A stretch of DNA of 64,000 nt, taken from positions 122,135-186,134 of the forward strand of contig QQVD01000025.1 of the NCBI GenBank assembly GCA_003388555.1. Direction: 5' to 3'. The stretch is from Acidobacteriota bacterium (GTDB taxonomy: Bacteria; Acidobacteriota; Thermoanaerobaculia; Multivoradales; Multivoraceae). The translations under genes and the position numbers were made by a program. Shown here piece by piece: positions 10,501 through 19,330 of this stretch (its first letter is position 1; the number at the start of each line of letters is the position of its first letter). The notes under the pieces are model-generated. The model was not told the DNA's origin. It made no database searches and saw only the letters and a program-made list of their open reading frames with translations.

Positions 10501-11065
10501 GCTCCACGAACAGCCTGCGACTGCGCCACTCGCAGCGGGTGACCGCAACCGGCAGCTCGACGGGATCGGGCTCGACATGGACGGTCAGCTCGGCGGTCCG
10601 GCCACCACGCTCGCCGAACCAGTGACAGCCCTCGCGGACGAGGTCGAACTGCACCTTGCTCAGTCCGGGGAAGATCCGCGTCGAGACCAGGAGGTCCACC
10701 GCCTGGCCGGGCTGCACGAGACGTTCGAGCTCGTGCCGCGCCAGATCCAGCCACCGACCGCCTCCGATGCAGCCTCGCACGCCGAGCCGAACCGGTGACT
10801 GGCCGCCGTCGCCAGGGCCCCAGTCCCGAGCGCCGAGGTTGACGATGCGCAGGCGAGCACGCAGCAGGCGCCGCTCCCGCGAGGACTCGAGCACCTCGAT
10901 CCCGCACAGATCGCCTTCGCCCGACACCTCGCCAGCGGTACCAGCGGGTGCCCGAGACGATGCGCTCGACCGAGGAGAGCGCGGCGCATCCTCCACGCCC
11001 GCGCAGTCGGCCCCACCGCCCGCCACCTGCCGTCCGACACCCCGGTCCGGCGAGTCAGTCGACAT
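7586..11065 (-). CDS. Beta-sandwich/GT4/GT2 fusion glycosyltransferase
   Basis: 1159 aa from the ATG at 11065, which overlaps the upstream sulfatase-fold gene by 11 bp. N-terminal ~430 residues: about three beta-sandwich-like segments starting near 50, 175 and 280 ('LRARLRIVNLGARDWG', 'GSVRVSNTGDARFLAW'), resembling Wzt C-terminal glycan-binding domains. Residues ~455-850: GT-B family 4 glycosyltransferase ('VLIVTPYHVHPADHGGAVR', 'VIPNAA', 'RVGSGTRLKIVQAFAAGLPVV'). Residues ~873-1159: GT-A family 2 glycosyltransferase ('VSIVIPTRDGGEVLRR', 'VCVDSGSSEEE', 'FLNQDAVP'). Two catalytic modules in one chain suggest two consecutive transfers, with the sandwich domains binding the acceptor. Cytoplasmic face of the envelope (inferred). 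Confidence 0.88.
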   Translation of the reverse strand: MSTDSPDRGVGRQVAGGGADCAGVEDAPRSPRSSASSRAPAGTAGEVSGEGDLCGIEVLESSRERRLLRARLRIVNLGARDWGPGDGGQSPVRLGVRGCIGGGRWLDLARHELERLVQPGQAVDLLVSTRIFPGLSKVQFDLVREGCHWFGERGGRTAELTVHVEPDPVELPVAVTRCEWRSRRLFVELHVGAAPLAEGCEVTEVALTREGVETSCRRVVVLVESPQEMRAPAVLRGSIRLPEAPARLELRTWCSAASWRFDFARPPSLTSADSDGLSGSIAVSCARRGREIAGSVRVSNTGDARFLAWDRADSSTRGIVKVGILEQEASGDWVDRGRLELPLSLAPGESTEIPLHHRVRRSTRRLAFDLVAERVTWFSELGEERAVVELAGLPRWSNRWQERLGRRDDRRRRRALPRLAPSWQAVRAALRGLLPRRELEPWRPRSTELPGRARPRVLIVTPYHVHPADHGGAVRLSNLIRELADQVETHVLIAGLRPPHPSAKAALLRHCRSVTELTLDNVGEAWRAGLPPSAGLYGREEVAETIRRLVREHRIEILQLECAEMAQYAEVAGSAKCILVEQDLGCVTLGRRLDLAFPRRYPESRSFGSTRAARRRLLAYEHRFARLVDRVVAMSEHDRGVLVHRLGIEPETIAVIPNAARIEPQGPTAMRPSCLERRPEEVLFLGNYEHLPNLDALDHLLEEIWPLVRAARPRSRLTVAGSRLPPRIPERWHGQAGIRCVGYVPDLEDTLRDHRLLVVPLRVGSGTRLKIVQAFAAGLPVVASSIGVEGLPCEDGVHYLRADTPLAVARAIHRLLDEPEIAGGLADRAQSLVRELLDWKEVAADQLALYRELVRPDLALPAVQSLPRAVARDASVSIVIPTRDGGEVLRRCLEAIARQRLRNRFEVVCVDSGSSEEEIEAMRALGARVSRIAPEEFDHGATRDLGASSATGELLVFLNQDAVPVGDRWLAELIRPFFQEDPPAAVQGGFVAPDEPDPGGFFWGTNGPRFHFTSESLGWMRDHWGCGFSTVHCAIQQTAWNQLPLGPFAVLEDKYWQLRAQSLGWRIAESPNAKVEHRHGHASASQLLRRLRYEGYGWRLVGRPYRLRTALEDALRPATWRELFRGLRRGEVSSLAELAFPVLRPLAIFEAHRLSGLLR

Positions 11066-12545
11066 AACCGAGGGCTTCGAGCTGCCGTACGACGTCCTCG
11101 GGCAGTGGCGTCGCGCGCGACTCCGAGACCGACGCGGCGCTGACCATCTGGTGCCAGTCGCGCAGGGCGCCGCGCAACCACCTCGCCCGCTCCCGCGGCG
11201 CCGCGTCTTCACCACCGAGCCCGCCCTCGCCTCGGCCTCGAGCCAGCAGGTCGTGCTGTTCGAGCGGATCCTCCCGGTAGCGGAACAGTTCCATCTCGCC
11301 GGTGGTGCGCGCGAGCAGCAGCCGATACTCGGAGTCGGCGACGAAACGGCGGTGTCCGAACCAGGGCGACTCGCCGAAGGCGAGATCCCCGGGATCGGGA
11401 TCGCCCCCCGCGAGCAGCCTCGAGAGTGAGCGCCCCTGCACCGCGCCGGGCACCTCGACACCGACCATCTCGAGGAGCGTCGGCATCAGGTCGACACCCT
11501 CGACGGGATGTCCGATCACCCGTTCCTCGACGCCGCCGGGTGGGCGCAGCAGCCACGGGATGCGAGTCACCGTCGCGTAGAGCTTCTCGTGCAGGACCGA
11601 GCCGTGCTCCTGGAACTCCTCGCCATGATCCGAGATCAGCACCACGATGGCGCGATCGAGCAGTCCCAGAGCATCGAGCTGAGCGAAGAACCGGCCGAGG
11701 TTCTCGTCGGTCTGCCGAATGCCGCCGTCGTAGAGCGCCTCGGCCCACCGCAGGTCGTTCTCCGGCAGTCGGCGCGGCTCCTCGGTCCACACGGAGAGGC
11801 GGACCTCCTCGAGCTGTGCGTTGCTCGCCGTGAAGCCAGGCGTGGGAGGCTCGAGGCCGTCGAGAAACATCGTGCCGAAGGGGGGCGGCTCGGCGTACGG
11901 GGTGTGCACGTCGTAGGTGTGCACCAGCAGGAGGAAGGGAGGCGGCGCAGCGGATGCGGACGAGTCCTCGCGCAATCCCAGCCCGTCGCGCAGCCAGGAG
12001 AGCGCGTTCTCCTGGATCGCCGCGAGTCCGAGTTTCCGGTCGTCGTAGACCCCGAAACCCTGTGCCAGGCCGAGGTGGGCGCTCATGTTGCCGCCGTCGA
12101 CGAAAGCAGCGGTGCGGTAGCCGTTGGCGGCCAGCACTTCCGCCAAGGTCAGCACCTGGTCCGACAGGCGATCCTCCTTGGCGTTGATCAGTCCGTGCGT
12201 GGTCGGGTACAGGCCGGTGAGCAGCGACGCCTGCGAAGGAGGCGTGTTGGGGCCCTGACTGAACGCCCAGTCGAAGCGGAAGGAGCTCTCGGCGAAGCGG
12301 TCGATGTTGGGAGAGGTCGGGCGCGAATAGCCGTAGCAGCCGAGGTGGTCGGCGCGCAGCGTGTCGATGTCGACGATGATGATCGGCGCCGCGGCGAAGC
12401 GCAGTGCCGGCTCGGCAACGGGCGTCCCGCAGGCCAGCAGGCCGGCGCAGGAGGCGATCGCCGCGATCAGTGCCCTCGCCAGCCAGCAGCGGCTCGATCC
12501 GCCGAGCCGATCGGAGGCTCGCCGCGACAGCGTCGACTCAGACAT
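11055..12545 (-). CDS. Sulfatase-fold lipoprotein, Thr-nucleophile type
   Basis: 496 aa with a lipoprotein signal: hydrophobic stretch and 'LLAC' lipobox, Cys39. Metal motif 'VDIDTLRADHLG' has Asp61. Thr101 in 'TPPSQASLLTG' occupies the sulfatase Cys/Ser position, 16 residues before the His of 'THGL'. The second metal motif is 'ISDHGEEFQEHG'. It ends 'LEALGYVD'. The start overlaps the upstream paralog by 8 bp and the stop overlaps the GT fusion by 11 bp, so this is one transcription unit. Envelope-anchored modification of the polymer made by the downstream glycosyltransferases is inferred; the chemistry is uncertain. Confidence 0.87.
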   Translation of the reverse strand: MSESTLSRRASDRLGGSSRCWLARALIAAIASCAGLLACGTPVAEPALRFAAAPIIIVDIDTLRADHLGCYGYSRPTSPNIDRFAESSFRFDWAFSQGPNTPPSQASLLTGLYPTTHGLINAKEDRLSDQVLTLAEVLAANGYRTAAFVDGGNMSAHLGLAQGFGVYDDRKLGLAAIQENALSWLRDGLGLREDSSASAAPPPFLLLVHTYDVHTPYAEPPPFGTMFLDGLEPPTPGFTASNAQLEEVRLSVWTEEPRRLPENDLRWAEALYDGGIRQTDENLGRFFAQLDALGLLDRAIVVLISDHGEEFQEHGSVLHEKLYATVTRIPWLLRPPGGVEERVIGHPVEGVDLMPTLLEMVGVEVPGAVQGRSLSRLLAGGDPDPGDLAFGESPWFGHRRFVADSEYRLLLARTTGEMELFRYREDPLEQHDLLARGRGEGGLGGEDAAPRERARWLRGALRDWHQMVSAASVSESRATPLPEDVVRQLEALGYVD

Positions 12546-14025
12546 CGACGTACCCGATCGAGCGTAGGCGTCGACGGTCCTCTTCGGTCAGCGGACTGGC
12601 GGACAGCGGGCCCTCGAGACGCCGGGCCAGATACTGGTTGGCGTCGACCATGCGGCGCAGCGCCTGGCTCAGGGCCTCAGCCTGATCCGGATGGAGATCG
12701 CGGACATCGGTGCTCTCCGCCGGATCGGCCCGGCGGTCGAACAGGGCTCGCTCGCCTGATTGGAGGTCCTCGAGCCAACTCCAGCGCTGGGTGCGCAGGA
12801 CGAAGCGGGAAGCGAGCTTCTTGTCGCGTCCGAAGGCAGTGCGGCGCACCTTCGTCGACGTCTCTCGGGCGCCCGGCCTCAGGCTCGCTCCCTGATGCAG
12901 GTCGTTTGCGGAGAGCCCGGCGTAGTCGAGCAGCGTCGGCGTCAAGTCGATGGTCTCGACGATCGCCGCCTCGCGGCCTCCTCCCGGCTGGTCGGGGAAG
13001 CGGATCGTCAGCGGAACCGCCAGGTTCTCGACGAAGGGTTGCGAGTGGATGTACTCACCGTGCTCGAGGAACTCCTCACCGTGGTCCGAGGTCACGATGA
13101 CCAAGGCGTTGTCGAGCAGGCCGCGCTGCCGAAGCCCCTCGAGGAGCGCCTCGAGATCGCTCTCGAGGTAGTCGATCCCGCTCCGGTAGAGCGCCCGGAT
13201 CTGCTCCTGCAACGGCGAGCTCACCTCGGTGCGCCCGTCGTTGACCGCGAGCAGGAAGTCCGTGGCGCAGACCTTCGGATCGTCGGCCAGACAGTAGGCG
13301 TCGGGATCGACCGGTCCGACCGCGCTGGAGCGAAAAGACTCCGGCGCGTGGTACGGGAGCTTGTTCTGTCCGCCGGCGTAGAAGTCGGAGTGAGCGTCGT
13401 TGTAGTGCAGGAAGAGGAAGAGGGGCGGGCGGTCCGACGCGCCGCCTTCACTCTCTGCAGAGCCGCCTTTCTCGTCGATCAGCTCCAGAACGCGTCGGTT
13501 GACGGTCTGCGAGTACATCAGCGCGAACGGCAAGCTCTCGTAGTGGTCGAAGCCACGGGCGAAACCGAACTCGCCCTCCATCCAGTTGTTGGAGACGACA
13601 CCGAGGGTGCGGTAGCCGGCTCGGCGAAGCGCCTCCTGGACCAGGGGAACTGTCGGCGAGAGCGCCTCCTTGGCGCTGTCGACGCCGTGCACGTCCGGAT
13701 AGACCCCGGTGAGCATCGACAGATGGGATGGCAGGGTGAAGGGCACGGGAGCGAACGCCTGGTCGTAGACGACGCTCTCTTGCAGCAACCGAGCGAGCTC
13801 CCCCCCGCCCGCCGGAACACCCTCGCCACGGTAGGCGACGAAGTCGTCGCGCCGCATGGTGTCGAGGGAGATCAGGATGATGTCGGGTGGCCGGCGCTCA
13901 CGCGGGGCGACGGAGAGCGCCAGCGGCGCGGCGATGAGCGCGGCAACGAGCAGCGCCGCACGCCAACGGAGGCGGCAACGTCGCAAGGCGCCGGCGCGCT
14001 GCCGGCCTCTCGGGTGGCGGGACAT
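12538..14025 (-). CDS. Sulfatase-fold exported enzyme, Thr-nucleophile type
   Basis: 495 aa from the ATG at 14025. An upstream in-frame extension exists but reads as low-complexity Arg/Pro/Gly without the local codon bias. Residues 1-40 are basic then hydrophobic (LLVAALIAAPLALSVA), a signal anchor. Metal motif 'ISLDTMRRDDF' has Asp55. Thr97 in 'TLPSHLSMLTG' is in the nucleophile position. 'VTSDHGEEFLEHG' is the second metal site. It ends 'LRSIGYVDV'. First gene of the four-gene overlapping operon 14025-6588. GGGG sits ~12 nt before the ATG as a weak ribosome binding site. Confidence 0.86.
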   Translation of the reverse strand: MSRHPRGRQRAGALRRCRLRWRAALLVAALIAAPLALSVAPRERRPPDIILISLDTMRRDDFVAYRGEGVPAGGGELARLLQESVVYDQAFAPVPFTLPSHLSMLTGVYPDVHGVDSAKEALSPTVPLVQEALRRAGYRTLGVVSNNWMEGEFGFARGFDHYESLPFALMYSQTVNRRVLELIDEKGGSAESEGGASDRPPLFLFLHYNDAHSDFYAGGQNKLPYHAPESFRSSAVGPVDPDAYCLADDPKVCATDFLLAVNDGRTEVSSPLQEQIRALYRSGIDYLESDLEALLEGLRQRGLLDNALVIVTSDHGEEFLEHGEYIHSQPFVENLAVPLTIRFPDQPGGGREAAIVETIDLTPTLLDYAGLSANDLHQGASLRPGARETSTKVRRTAFGRDKKLASRFVLRTQRWSWLEDLQSGERALFDRRADPAESTDVRDLHPDQAEALSQALRRMVDANQYLARRLEGPLSASPLTEEDRRRLRSIGYVDV

Positions 14026-14504
14026 GAATCGAGACCCCTGTCGCCCGGCGCCGAACGGTGCACCGGTCCTCCAAGAAGAGCCGTCGTGGACTGACGAACC
14101 GTAGCAAAGGACCCGCGCTCTGGCCTCCTCAGGACCAGTCTGGCAGGGAGCCTCTCGGGTGGCACGGCGTCCCGGTCTTGAATCGTCTCGCCACCTCGGA
14201 GCCGGTCGCGAGTGTCCACCGGGCCGCGGTCGCGATGGCCGTCGAAAGCGGACTGGGGCATCACGCCGACGAGCGCCAGCCGCAACGAACTCCGAAGGGG
14301 CGACGCCGATCCCGCGGCCCGCACGGCCCGGTGTGTTGTTCTCCACTCTCGCCAAGGAAATCGGCAAGCCGGGGTGACATGGCGCAGGGGAGGAAGGAGG
14401 AGGCCCTCACGGCCTGCGCGGTCCAGATCGGGCCGACCGCGGAAACGGACGGGTGGCGGTCGGTGATCTCGCGGCCTCGGCGGGCCGTCACCTTCCGGAC
14501 CGGA
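14026..14504. other. Non-coding interval upstream of the glycan-type operon
   Basis: 479 bp between the end of the DUF2161-like gene and the operon start. Open frames here have no local codon bias and no recognisable protein. The operon promoter should lie here, but I cannot pick a convincing -35/-10 pair. Confidence 0.45.
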
Positions 14505-15188
14505 CTACCGCGCGTCGTCGCGCCGCCCCGCCCAGCGGCCGAGCTCGCGGTGCCCGCGCTGGGTCAGCGCGTAGCGCCCGCGCTCGATGCGCCGGAACCA
14601 GCCGTAGTGGTCCTTCCTGAGGATGTCGCCGGCGCGCTGTATCCCGGTGAGGTCGCGGACCTGCTGCACGAGGAGACCGCTCGCGGCCGCTGCGGCGAGC
14701 CTCTCGGCGCAGCGGAGCGCGTCCTGGCGGTAGGCGGTCAGACGGGGCCTGGACGGCGAGCCTCCGGTCTCGGTATCTCCGCTCCGACGCCCGAACTCGT
14801 CGAGCAGACGGGCCAGCCGCCGGGCGTTGCGGCGCGGCCTGTAGGGGGCGGGATCGAGCACCGCACGGACCTCGCCCTTGCCGGTCACCGCAAGCAACCC
14901 CAGCCCGAGACGCCGCAGCAGACCGTGCACCCGCCGCGAGCGCACCGCCCGCCGGCTCGCCCGGCTGTCGCCGGCGCGGAACGCCACGTACACCGACTCC
15001 GTCACCGCCAGGCGATCGACCGCCTGCAGCACCAGAGCCAGCGTCAGGCGCTGCTTGAGCTCGACCACGATCGGCGGCTCGGCACCCCGCACCGCCAGCA
15101 GGTCGCAGCCGCCGACCTCGCCCTTGACCTCGTAGCCCCGCGCCTCGAGGAACGCCTTGATCGGCTGGTAGAGATCGGCTTCCGGCAT
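14505..15188 (-). CDS. DUF2161-like PD-(D/E)XK-fold protein
   Basis: 227 aa. The N-terminal ~110 residues carry a PD-(D/E)XK-type core: 'GGCDLLAV' (Asp29) followed by 'PIVVELKQR' (E-x-K at about 43-45), as in DUF2161-type predicted phosphodiesterases. The remainder is basic with a winged-helix-like C-terminus ('VQQVRDLTGIQRAGDILRKD', 'GWFRRIERGRYALT'), suggesting DNA binding. Not in an obvious operon, and the biological role of this family is not established. The ribosome binding site is weak. Confidence 0.8.
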   Translation of the reverse strand: MPEADLYQPIKAFLEARGYEVKGEVGGCDLLAVRGAEPPIVVELKQRLTLALVLQAVDRLAVTESVYVAFRAGDSRASRRAVRSRRVHGLLRRLGLGLLAVTGKGEVRAVLDPAPYRPRRNARRLARLLDEFGRRSGDTETGGSPSRPRLTAYRQDALRCAERLAAAAASGLLVQQVRDLTGIQRAGDILRKDHYGWFRRIERGRYALTQRGHRELGRWAGRRDDAR

Positions 15189-15235
15189 CGGCTCTGTTCG
15201 GAGGATCCCCTCGACTGCGACCGCGATCGAGACGC

Positions 15236-17683
15236 TCAGTCCGAGTAGAGCACCTCGGCCGGCGCCGTGCGCGTGGCCAGCCGGCCGGGGATCAGCGACG
15301 CGCCGACCGCCACCAGCAGCAGCACCAGGCCGACGGCGAAGAAGGTGACGGCGTCCAGCGGCTGCACTTCGTAGAGCAGACGCTGGAGGAACCGGGTGAG
15401 GGCCAGAGCGCCGGCGCAGCCGATGGCGAGGCCGATGACGGCCATGGCGCCGCCGTCGCGCACCACCAGCGTGAGGAGTCGTCCCGGGGCGGCTCCGAGC
15501 GCGGCGCGGATGCCGAGCTCGCGGCGCCGCGCCTGCACGGTGAACATCAGCACCGCGGCGACGCCGACCGCCGCGATCACCAGCGCCAGCGCGGCGAAGA
15601 TCATGAACAGCATCGCGTTGAGCCGCTGGGGAGCCAGACTCTCGTCTCGCACCTCGGCGAGGGTGAAGACGTGTTCGAGCGGGCGGTTGGGGTCGAGCGC
15701 CCGCAGGGTCTCGATCACCTGCGGGGTGATCGGGCGCGGGTCACCCTGGGTGCGGATGAGCACTGTCTGGGCCGGGAACGACTGCGCCTCCGGCAGGTAG
15801 AGCACGTGCTGGCCGGCCTGGTCGATCGAGCTCAGCCGGGTGTCGGCGGCCACTCCCACCAGTCGCAGCGTGTTGTCTCCGAAAGCGAAGCCGCCCGGGA
15901 AGGCATACGAGATCCGTCTGCCGACGGGGACGCTGTCGCCGAAGTAGTGCCGCGCCGCCGACTGGTTGAGAATCGCCACCCGGTCGCCTTCGCCGTCGTC
16001 GCCGTCGCCGAAGGCGCGGCCATGGACCATCTCGACTCCCAGGGTGTCGAAGTACCCGGGGGTGACGGTCTCGAAGAGCGCCGGGACGGTGGTTTCCTGG
16101 GGATCGGCGGCCACTCCCTCGACGGTGATCTCGATCGGGATGCGCTGGCCCTCGGCCAGAGGCGCGGTCTGGGTGAGGGCCACCGCCTCGACGCTGGGGA
16201 TGGCGCCGATGCCGTCGACGGCGCCGCGCGAGAAGCGGAGACTCTCTTCGCCAGGGAAGGCCCCGAAGGCAGGAGTCTCGACGCTGAGCACCTGTTCGAG
16301 GTCGTAGCCGGGATCCACCGCGTGCAGGTTCCAGAGCGTGCGCACCAGCAGGCCGGCGCCGACCAGCAGGACGAACGAGACCGCGAGCTGGCTGACGACC
16401 AGAGCGCGCTGCAGCACGCGGCGGGCGCCGCTCGCCGTCGCTCGGCTCGCCCCTGCCGCCAGGGTGCTGGCGAGGCGCTTGGCGGGCACCAGGCCCGGTA
16501 CCAGCGACAGCGCCACCGCCGTGGCCACGGCCACCACGAGGGTGAACGCCAGCACACCACCGTCGATGGCGATCTCGCCGGTGCGATGGGTGAAGCGGGC
16601 GGTGTAGGCGCGCAGCGCATCGAGCAGGCCACGCGCCAGCAGCAGACCCGCCCCGGCGCCGAACAGGGAGAGCACCAGGCTCTCGAGGAAGAGGTGGAAG
16701 CGCAGCCGGGCGCTGCCAGCGCCCATCGCGGCGCGCACCGCGAGCTCCTTGTCGCGGCGCAGCGCTCGGGCCAGCGTGAGGTTGGCGACGTTGGCGCAGG
16801 CGATGACCAGCACGAAGGCCGCCGCCCCGAGCAGCAGGGTCAGCGTGGTGCGTGCCCTGCCGACCAGGCGCTCCTTCCACGGCGTCACCTCGATCGCCAG
16901 CCCCAGCGCCTCCGGATAGTCGTCCGGGTAGTCGCGCTTGAGGTTCGACAGCGCCCGGTTGAGGTCGGCCTTCGCCTCCTCGAGGGTCGCATCGGGAGCC
17001 AGCCGCGCGAAGACGTCGGTCATCCGGTGCTTGCGGTCGTCCTCCATCGTCGCGCTGCTGTAGTGGTCGTTGGTCGAGTAGTTGGCGTAGAAGTCCTGGT
17101 TCCTGGCCGACGAGGCGTAGTGCGCGCCGGGCTCCAGAACGCCGACGATGGTGGCGATCTTCGAGGTCAGGTTGAGCGGCTGACCGAGCACGCCCTCGTC
17201 GCCGGCGAAGACGCGCTGCCAGTACTCGTAGGTGAGCACCGCCACCGGCGCCGCTCCCTCCGAGCGGTCCTCCGGCCGCAGCGTTCGCCCGAACAACGGC
17301 CGCATGCCCAGCACGTCGAAGAAGTTCGAGGTGACCAGCCCCGCCGTGGCCCGGTGCGGCTCGCCGCGCTCGAGCACGTTGAACGTCCAGTCGCCGAACT
17401 CGACGATCTCGTCGAGCGAGGAGACCTGCTCGCGGTAGTCGGCGATCTCGGGGAAGGAGAAGTTGATGTTGTCCATCCCCCGCTTCTTCGCCGCCTGCTC
17501 GAGGTAGACGATGCGGTGCGACTCGGGGTACGGCAGCTCGGTGAGCAGCACTCCGTTGACGACACTGAAGATCGCCGTGTTCGCCCCGATCCCGAGGCCG
17601 AGGGTGGCGATGAAGGCGAGTGCGAACACCGGCTCGCGAAGAGGCGAGCGCAGTGCGACCTTGAGCGAGCGGAGGAAGTCCAT
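15236..17683 (-). CDS. ADOP-type MacB/FtsX-like permease without a PadR neighbour
   Basis: 815 aa from an ATG preceded by GAGGGG. Architecture is the acidobacterial duplicated orphan permease: first TM helix at about residues 20-44 ('IATLGLGIGANTAIFSVVNG'), periplasmic MacB-like core (~50-260), FtsX-like three-TM block ('VLVIACANVANLTLARA', ~275-400), a second periplasmic core (~430-670) and a second FtsX block ('RRRELGIRAALGAAPGRLL', ~690-800). It has no ATPase domain and no ATPase gene adjacent. Likely an inner-membrane efflux or envelope mechanotransmission protein. It lacks the N-terminal prefix found in the paralog at 24721, and no padR gene flanks it. Confidence 0.9.
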   Translation of the reverse strand: MDFLRSLKVALRSPLREPVFALAFIATLGLGIGANTAIFSVVNGVLLTELPYPESHRIVYLEQAAKKRGMDNINFSFPEIADYREQVSSLDEIVEFGDWTFNVLERGEPHRATAGLVTSNFFDVLGMRPLFGRTLRPEDRSEGAAPVAVLTYEYWQRVFAGDEGVLGQPLNLTSKIATIVGVLEPGAHYASSARNQDFYANYSTNDHYSSATMEDDRKHRMTDVFARLAPDATLEEAKADLNRALSNLKRDYPDDYPEALGLAIEVTPWKERLVGRARTTLTLLLGAAAFVLVIACANVANLTLARALRRDKELAVRAAMGAGSARLRFHLFLESLVLSLFGAGAGLLLARGLLDALRAYTARFTHRTGEIAIDGGVLAFTLVVAVATAVALSLVPGLVPAKRLASTLAAGASRATASGARRVLQRALVVSQLAVSFVLLVGAGLLVRTLWNLHAVDPGYDLEQVLSVETPAFGAFPGEESLRFSRGAVDGIGAIPSVEAVALTQTAPLAEGQRIPIEITVEGVAADPQETTVPALFETVTPGYFDTLGVEMVHGRAFGDGDDGEGDRVAILNQSAARHYFGDSVPVGRRISYAFPGGFAFGDNTLRLVGVAADTRLSSIDQAGQHVLYLPEAQSFPAQTVLIRTQGDPRPITPQVIETLRALDPNRPLEHVFTLAEVRDESLAPQRLNAMLFMIFAALALVIAAVGVAAVLMFTVQARRRELGIRAALGAAPGRLLTLVVRDGGAMAVIGLAIGCAGALALTRFLQRLLYEVQPLDAVTFFAVGLVLLLVAVGASLIPGRLATRTAPAEVLYSD

Positions 17684-17835
17684 GGCACGTCCCCTCGGAA
17701 GTTTCTACTCGATACGGGAGACAGCCTAGCTGCGTTTCGTGCCGACCTCCGCCGCGGAAACTCAATCCCAGCGTCCATGGGAGGGCGCCGCATCACTGCT
17801 TGCCCACCAGCCGCGACGAAGGTCACACTGAGCCG

Positions 17836-18090
17836 GTGAACGCAGACCGCCCTCCGACCCGCCGCATCTCGCTCGACTGGCTGCGCGCACCGCTGCTCGG
17901 CTGCGTCGTCGTCGCCCCGCTGGTGCTGCTGGCGGTGCTGCTGCGCTGGTGGCTGGACTGGCAGATCTCGGCGGTGCAGCTGGCCCTCGGGCTCACCGTC
18001 GCCTACGCGGTGGCGTGGAGGATCGCGCAGTCCAGGATCGATCGGGACGAGCGCTTCGGGCGCGAGGAGGACCCTGACCCCGACTCCTAG
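17836..18090 (+). CDS. Small two-TM membrane protein
   Basis: 84 aa from a GTG at 17836; a TTG at 17800 would add 12 residues. Two hydrophobic helices ('APLLGCVVVAPLVLLAVLL' and 'VQLALGLTVAYAVAW') with a charged C-terminus. The frame has the high third-position GC typical of local genes. Divergent from the permease at 17683 with 152 bp between. Function unknown. Confidence 0.6.
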   Translation: MNADRPPTRRISLDWLRAPLLGCVVVAPLVLLAVLLRWWLDWQISAVQLALGLTVAYAVAWRIAQSRIDRDERFGREEDPDPDS

Positions 18091-18325
18091 CCGGGCGCCT
18101 GGACGCTGGCCGTGAGCAGGAGACCTTGCCACGGCCCGGCGATCGGGCGCGCGCCGCCCAGTCCGAGCTCCGCGCCGCGGTGAACCGGCTCTCCGGGCTT
18201 CGAATCGTGGGCGTTCGCGTCGACCCAGCGAGATTCCATGAGCCTTGCTCGGCAACCCCGCTGCGGGCGGGATAACCTCGGCGGCCGCCGCGGCAGAAGC
18301 AGCGGCGTTGATCGGAGGAGTGTGC

Positions 18326-19330
18326 ATGTCGCCTTCCAGCGCGTCGTCGAAGCTGTCTCTCTCGTCCGTCCTGCTCGCTGCCTTTGCTCTGGCCACCTCC
18401 CCTAGCGGGGCGGCGCAGTCCGCTGGCGCCGAGAGCCGCCAGCAGGTCTCGTCGCTCGAGATCACCATCCTGTCGACGATGCTCGCCGACCGCGGCGTCG
18501 GCGAATGGGGCTTTGCGGCACTCGTGGAAGCCGACGGCCACCGCATCCTCTTCGACACCGGGATGCGGCCCGACACCGTCACCACCAACGCCAAGACCCT
18601 CGGCGTCGATCTCGCGAGCGTGAAGGAGGTGGTGCTGTCGCACCATCACGGCGACCACACCGGTGGCCTGATCTCGCTGCGCCGCGAATACGCCAAGGCG
18701 AATCCCGAGGCGCTCTCGGTCGCCCACGTCGGGCGCGGCATCTTCTGGAAGCGACAGTTGGCCGGCGCGTCGATGGGGTCGGTGCAGTACGCCTACGAGG
18801 CGCTCGGCGGCAACTTCGTGGAACACGACGCGGCGGTGCAGATCCACCCCGGCATCTGGCTCACCGGTCCGGTGCCCCGGGTGCACGCCGAGCGCAACTG
18901 GGGCAACCCGGCGACCGGAACGGCAGGTCGGGTCGAGTCACCCGAAGGGCCGGTCGAGGACGACATTCCCGAGAGCCTCTCGCTGGTGATCGACACCCCG
19001 AAAGGCCTGGTGGTGGTCTCGGGCTGCGGGCATGCGGGCATGGTGAACATCGTCGAGCACGCCCGCAGGAGCGTGCGCGAGGCGCCGATCCACGCCGCGA
19101 TCGGCGGCTTCCACCTGCTGCACGCCAGCGACGAGACGCTGCGCTGGACGGCAGGCAAGCTCGCCGAAGCGCGGCTCGAGAACCTGATCGGAGCACACTG
19201 CACCGGTCTCGAACCGGTCTACCTCTTCCGCGAGCTGCTGGGCCTGCGCCGAGAGCACGCGGTGGTGGGAGCGGTCGGGGGGACGTTCTCGCTCGCCCGC
19301 GGCATCGAGCCCGGCGTCCTGGCCCGCTGA
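18326..19330 (+). CDS. Exported metallo-beta-lactamase-fold hydrolase (COG1237-like)
   Basis: 334 aa from an ATG with a strong GGAGGAG ribosome binding site. Sec signal peptide (~1-30). The MBL metal motif 'LSHHHGDHTGGL' is at about residues 103-114. 'FDTGMRPDTV' precedes it, 'VVSGCGHAGMVNI' supplies a later metal His, and 'GAHCTGLEP' the last. This pattern matches COG1237-type metal-dependent hydrolases related to the dihydropterin/RFA-P synthase-like group. A signal peptide is unusual if the role were cofactor synthesis, so the substrate is unknown and probably periplasmic. Confidence 0.85.
   Translation: MSPSSASSKLSLSSVLLAAFALATSPSGAAQSAGAESRQQVSSLEITILSTMLADRGVGEWGFAALVEADGHRILFDTGMRPDTVTTNAKTLGVDLASVKEVVLSHHHGDHTGGLISLRREYAKANPEALSVAHVGRGIFWKRQLAGASMGSVQYAYEALGGNFVEHDAAVQIHPGIWLTGPVPRVHAERNWGNPATGTAGRVESPEGPVEDDIPESLSLVIDTPKGLVVVSGCGHAGMVNIVEHARRSVREAPIHAAIGGFHLLHASDETLRWTAGKLAEARLENLIGAHCTGLEPVYLFRELLGLRREHAVVGAVGGTFSLARGIEPGVLAR

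Noticed and set aside
14026..14367. Upstream start at 14367 for the sulfatase-fold gene
   Set aside because: The extra 114 residues are low-complexity Arg/Gly/Pro, and the signal anchor begins just after the ATG at 14025.
15671..17839. A 722-codon plus-strand frame antisense to the permease at 15236-17683
   Set aside because: It mirrors the codon structure of the permease; the sense strand has clear FtsX motifs and a ribosome binding site.
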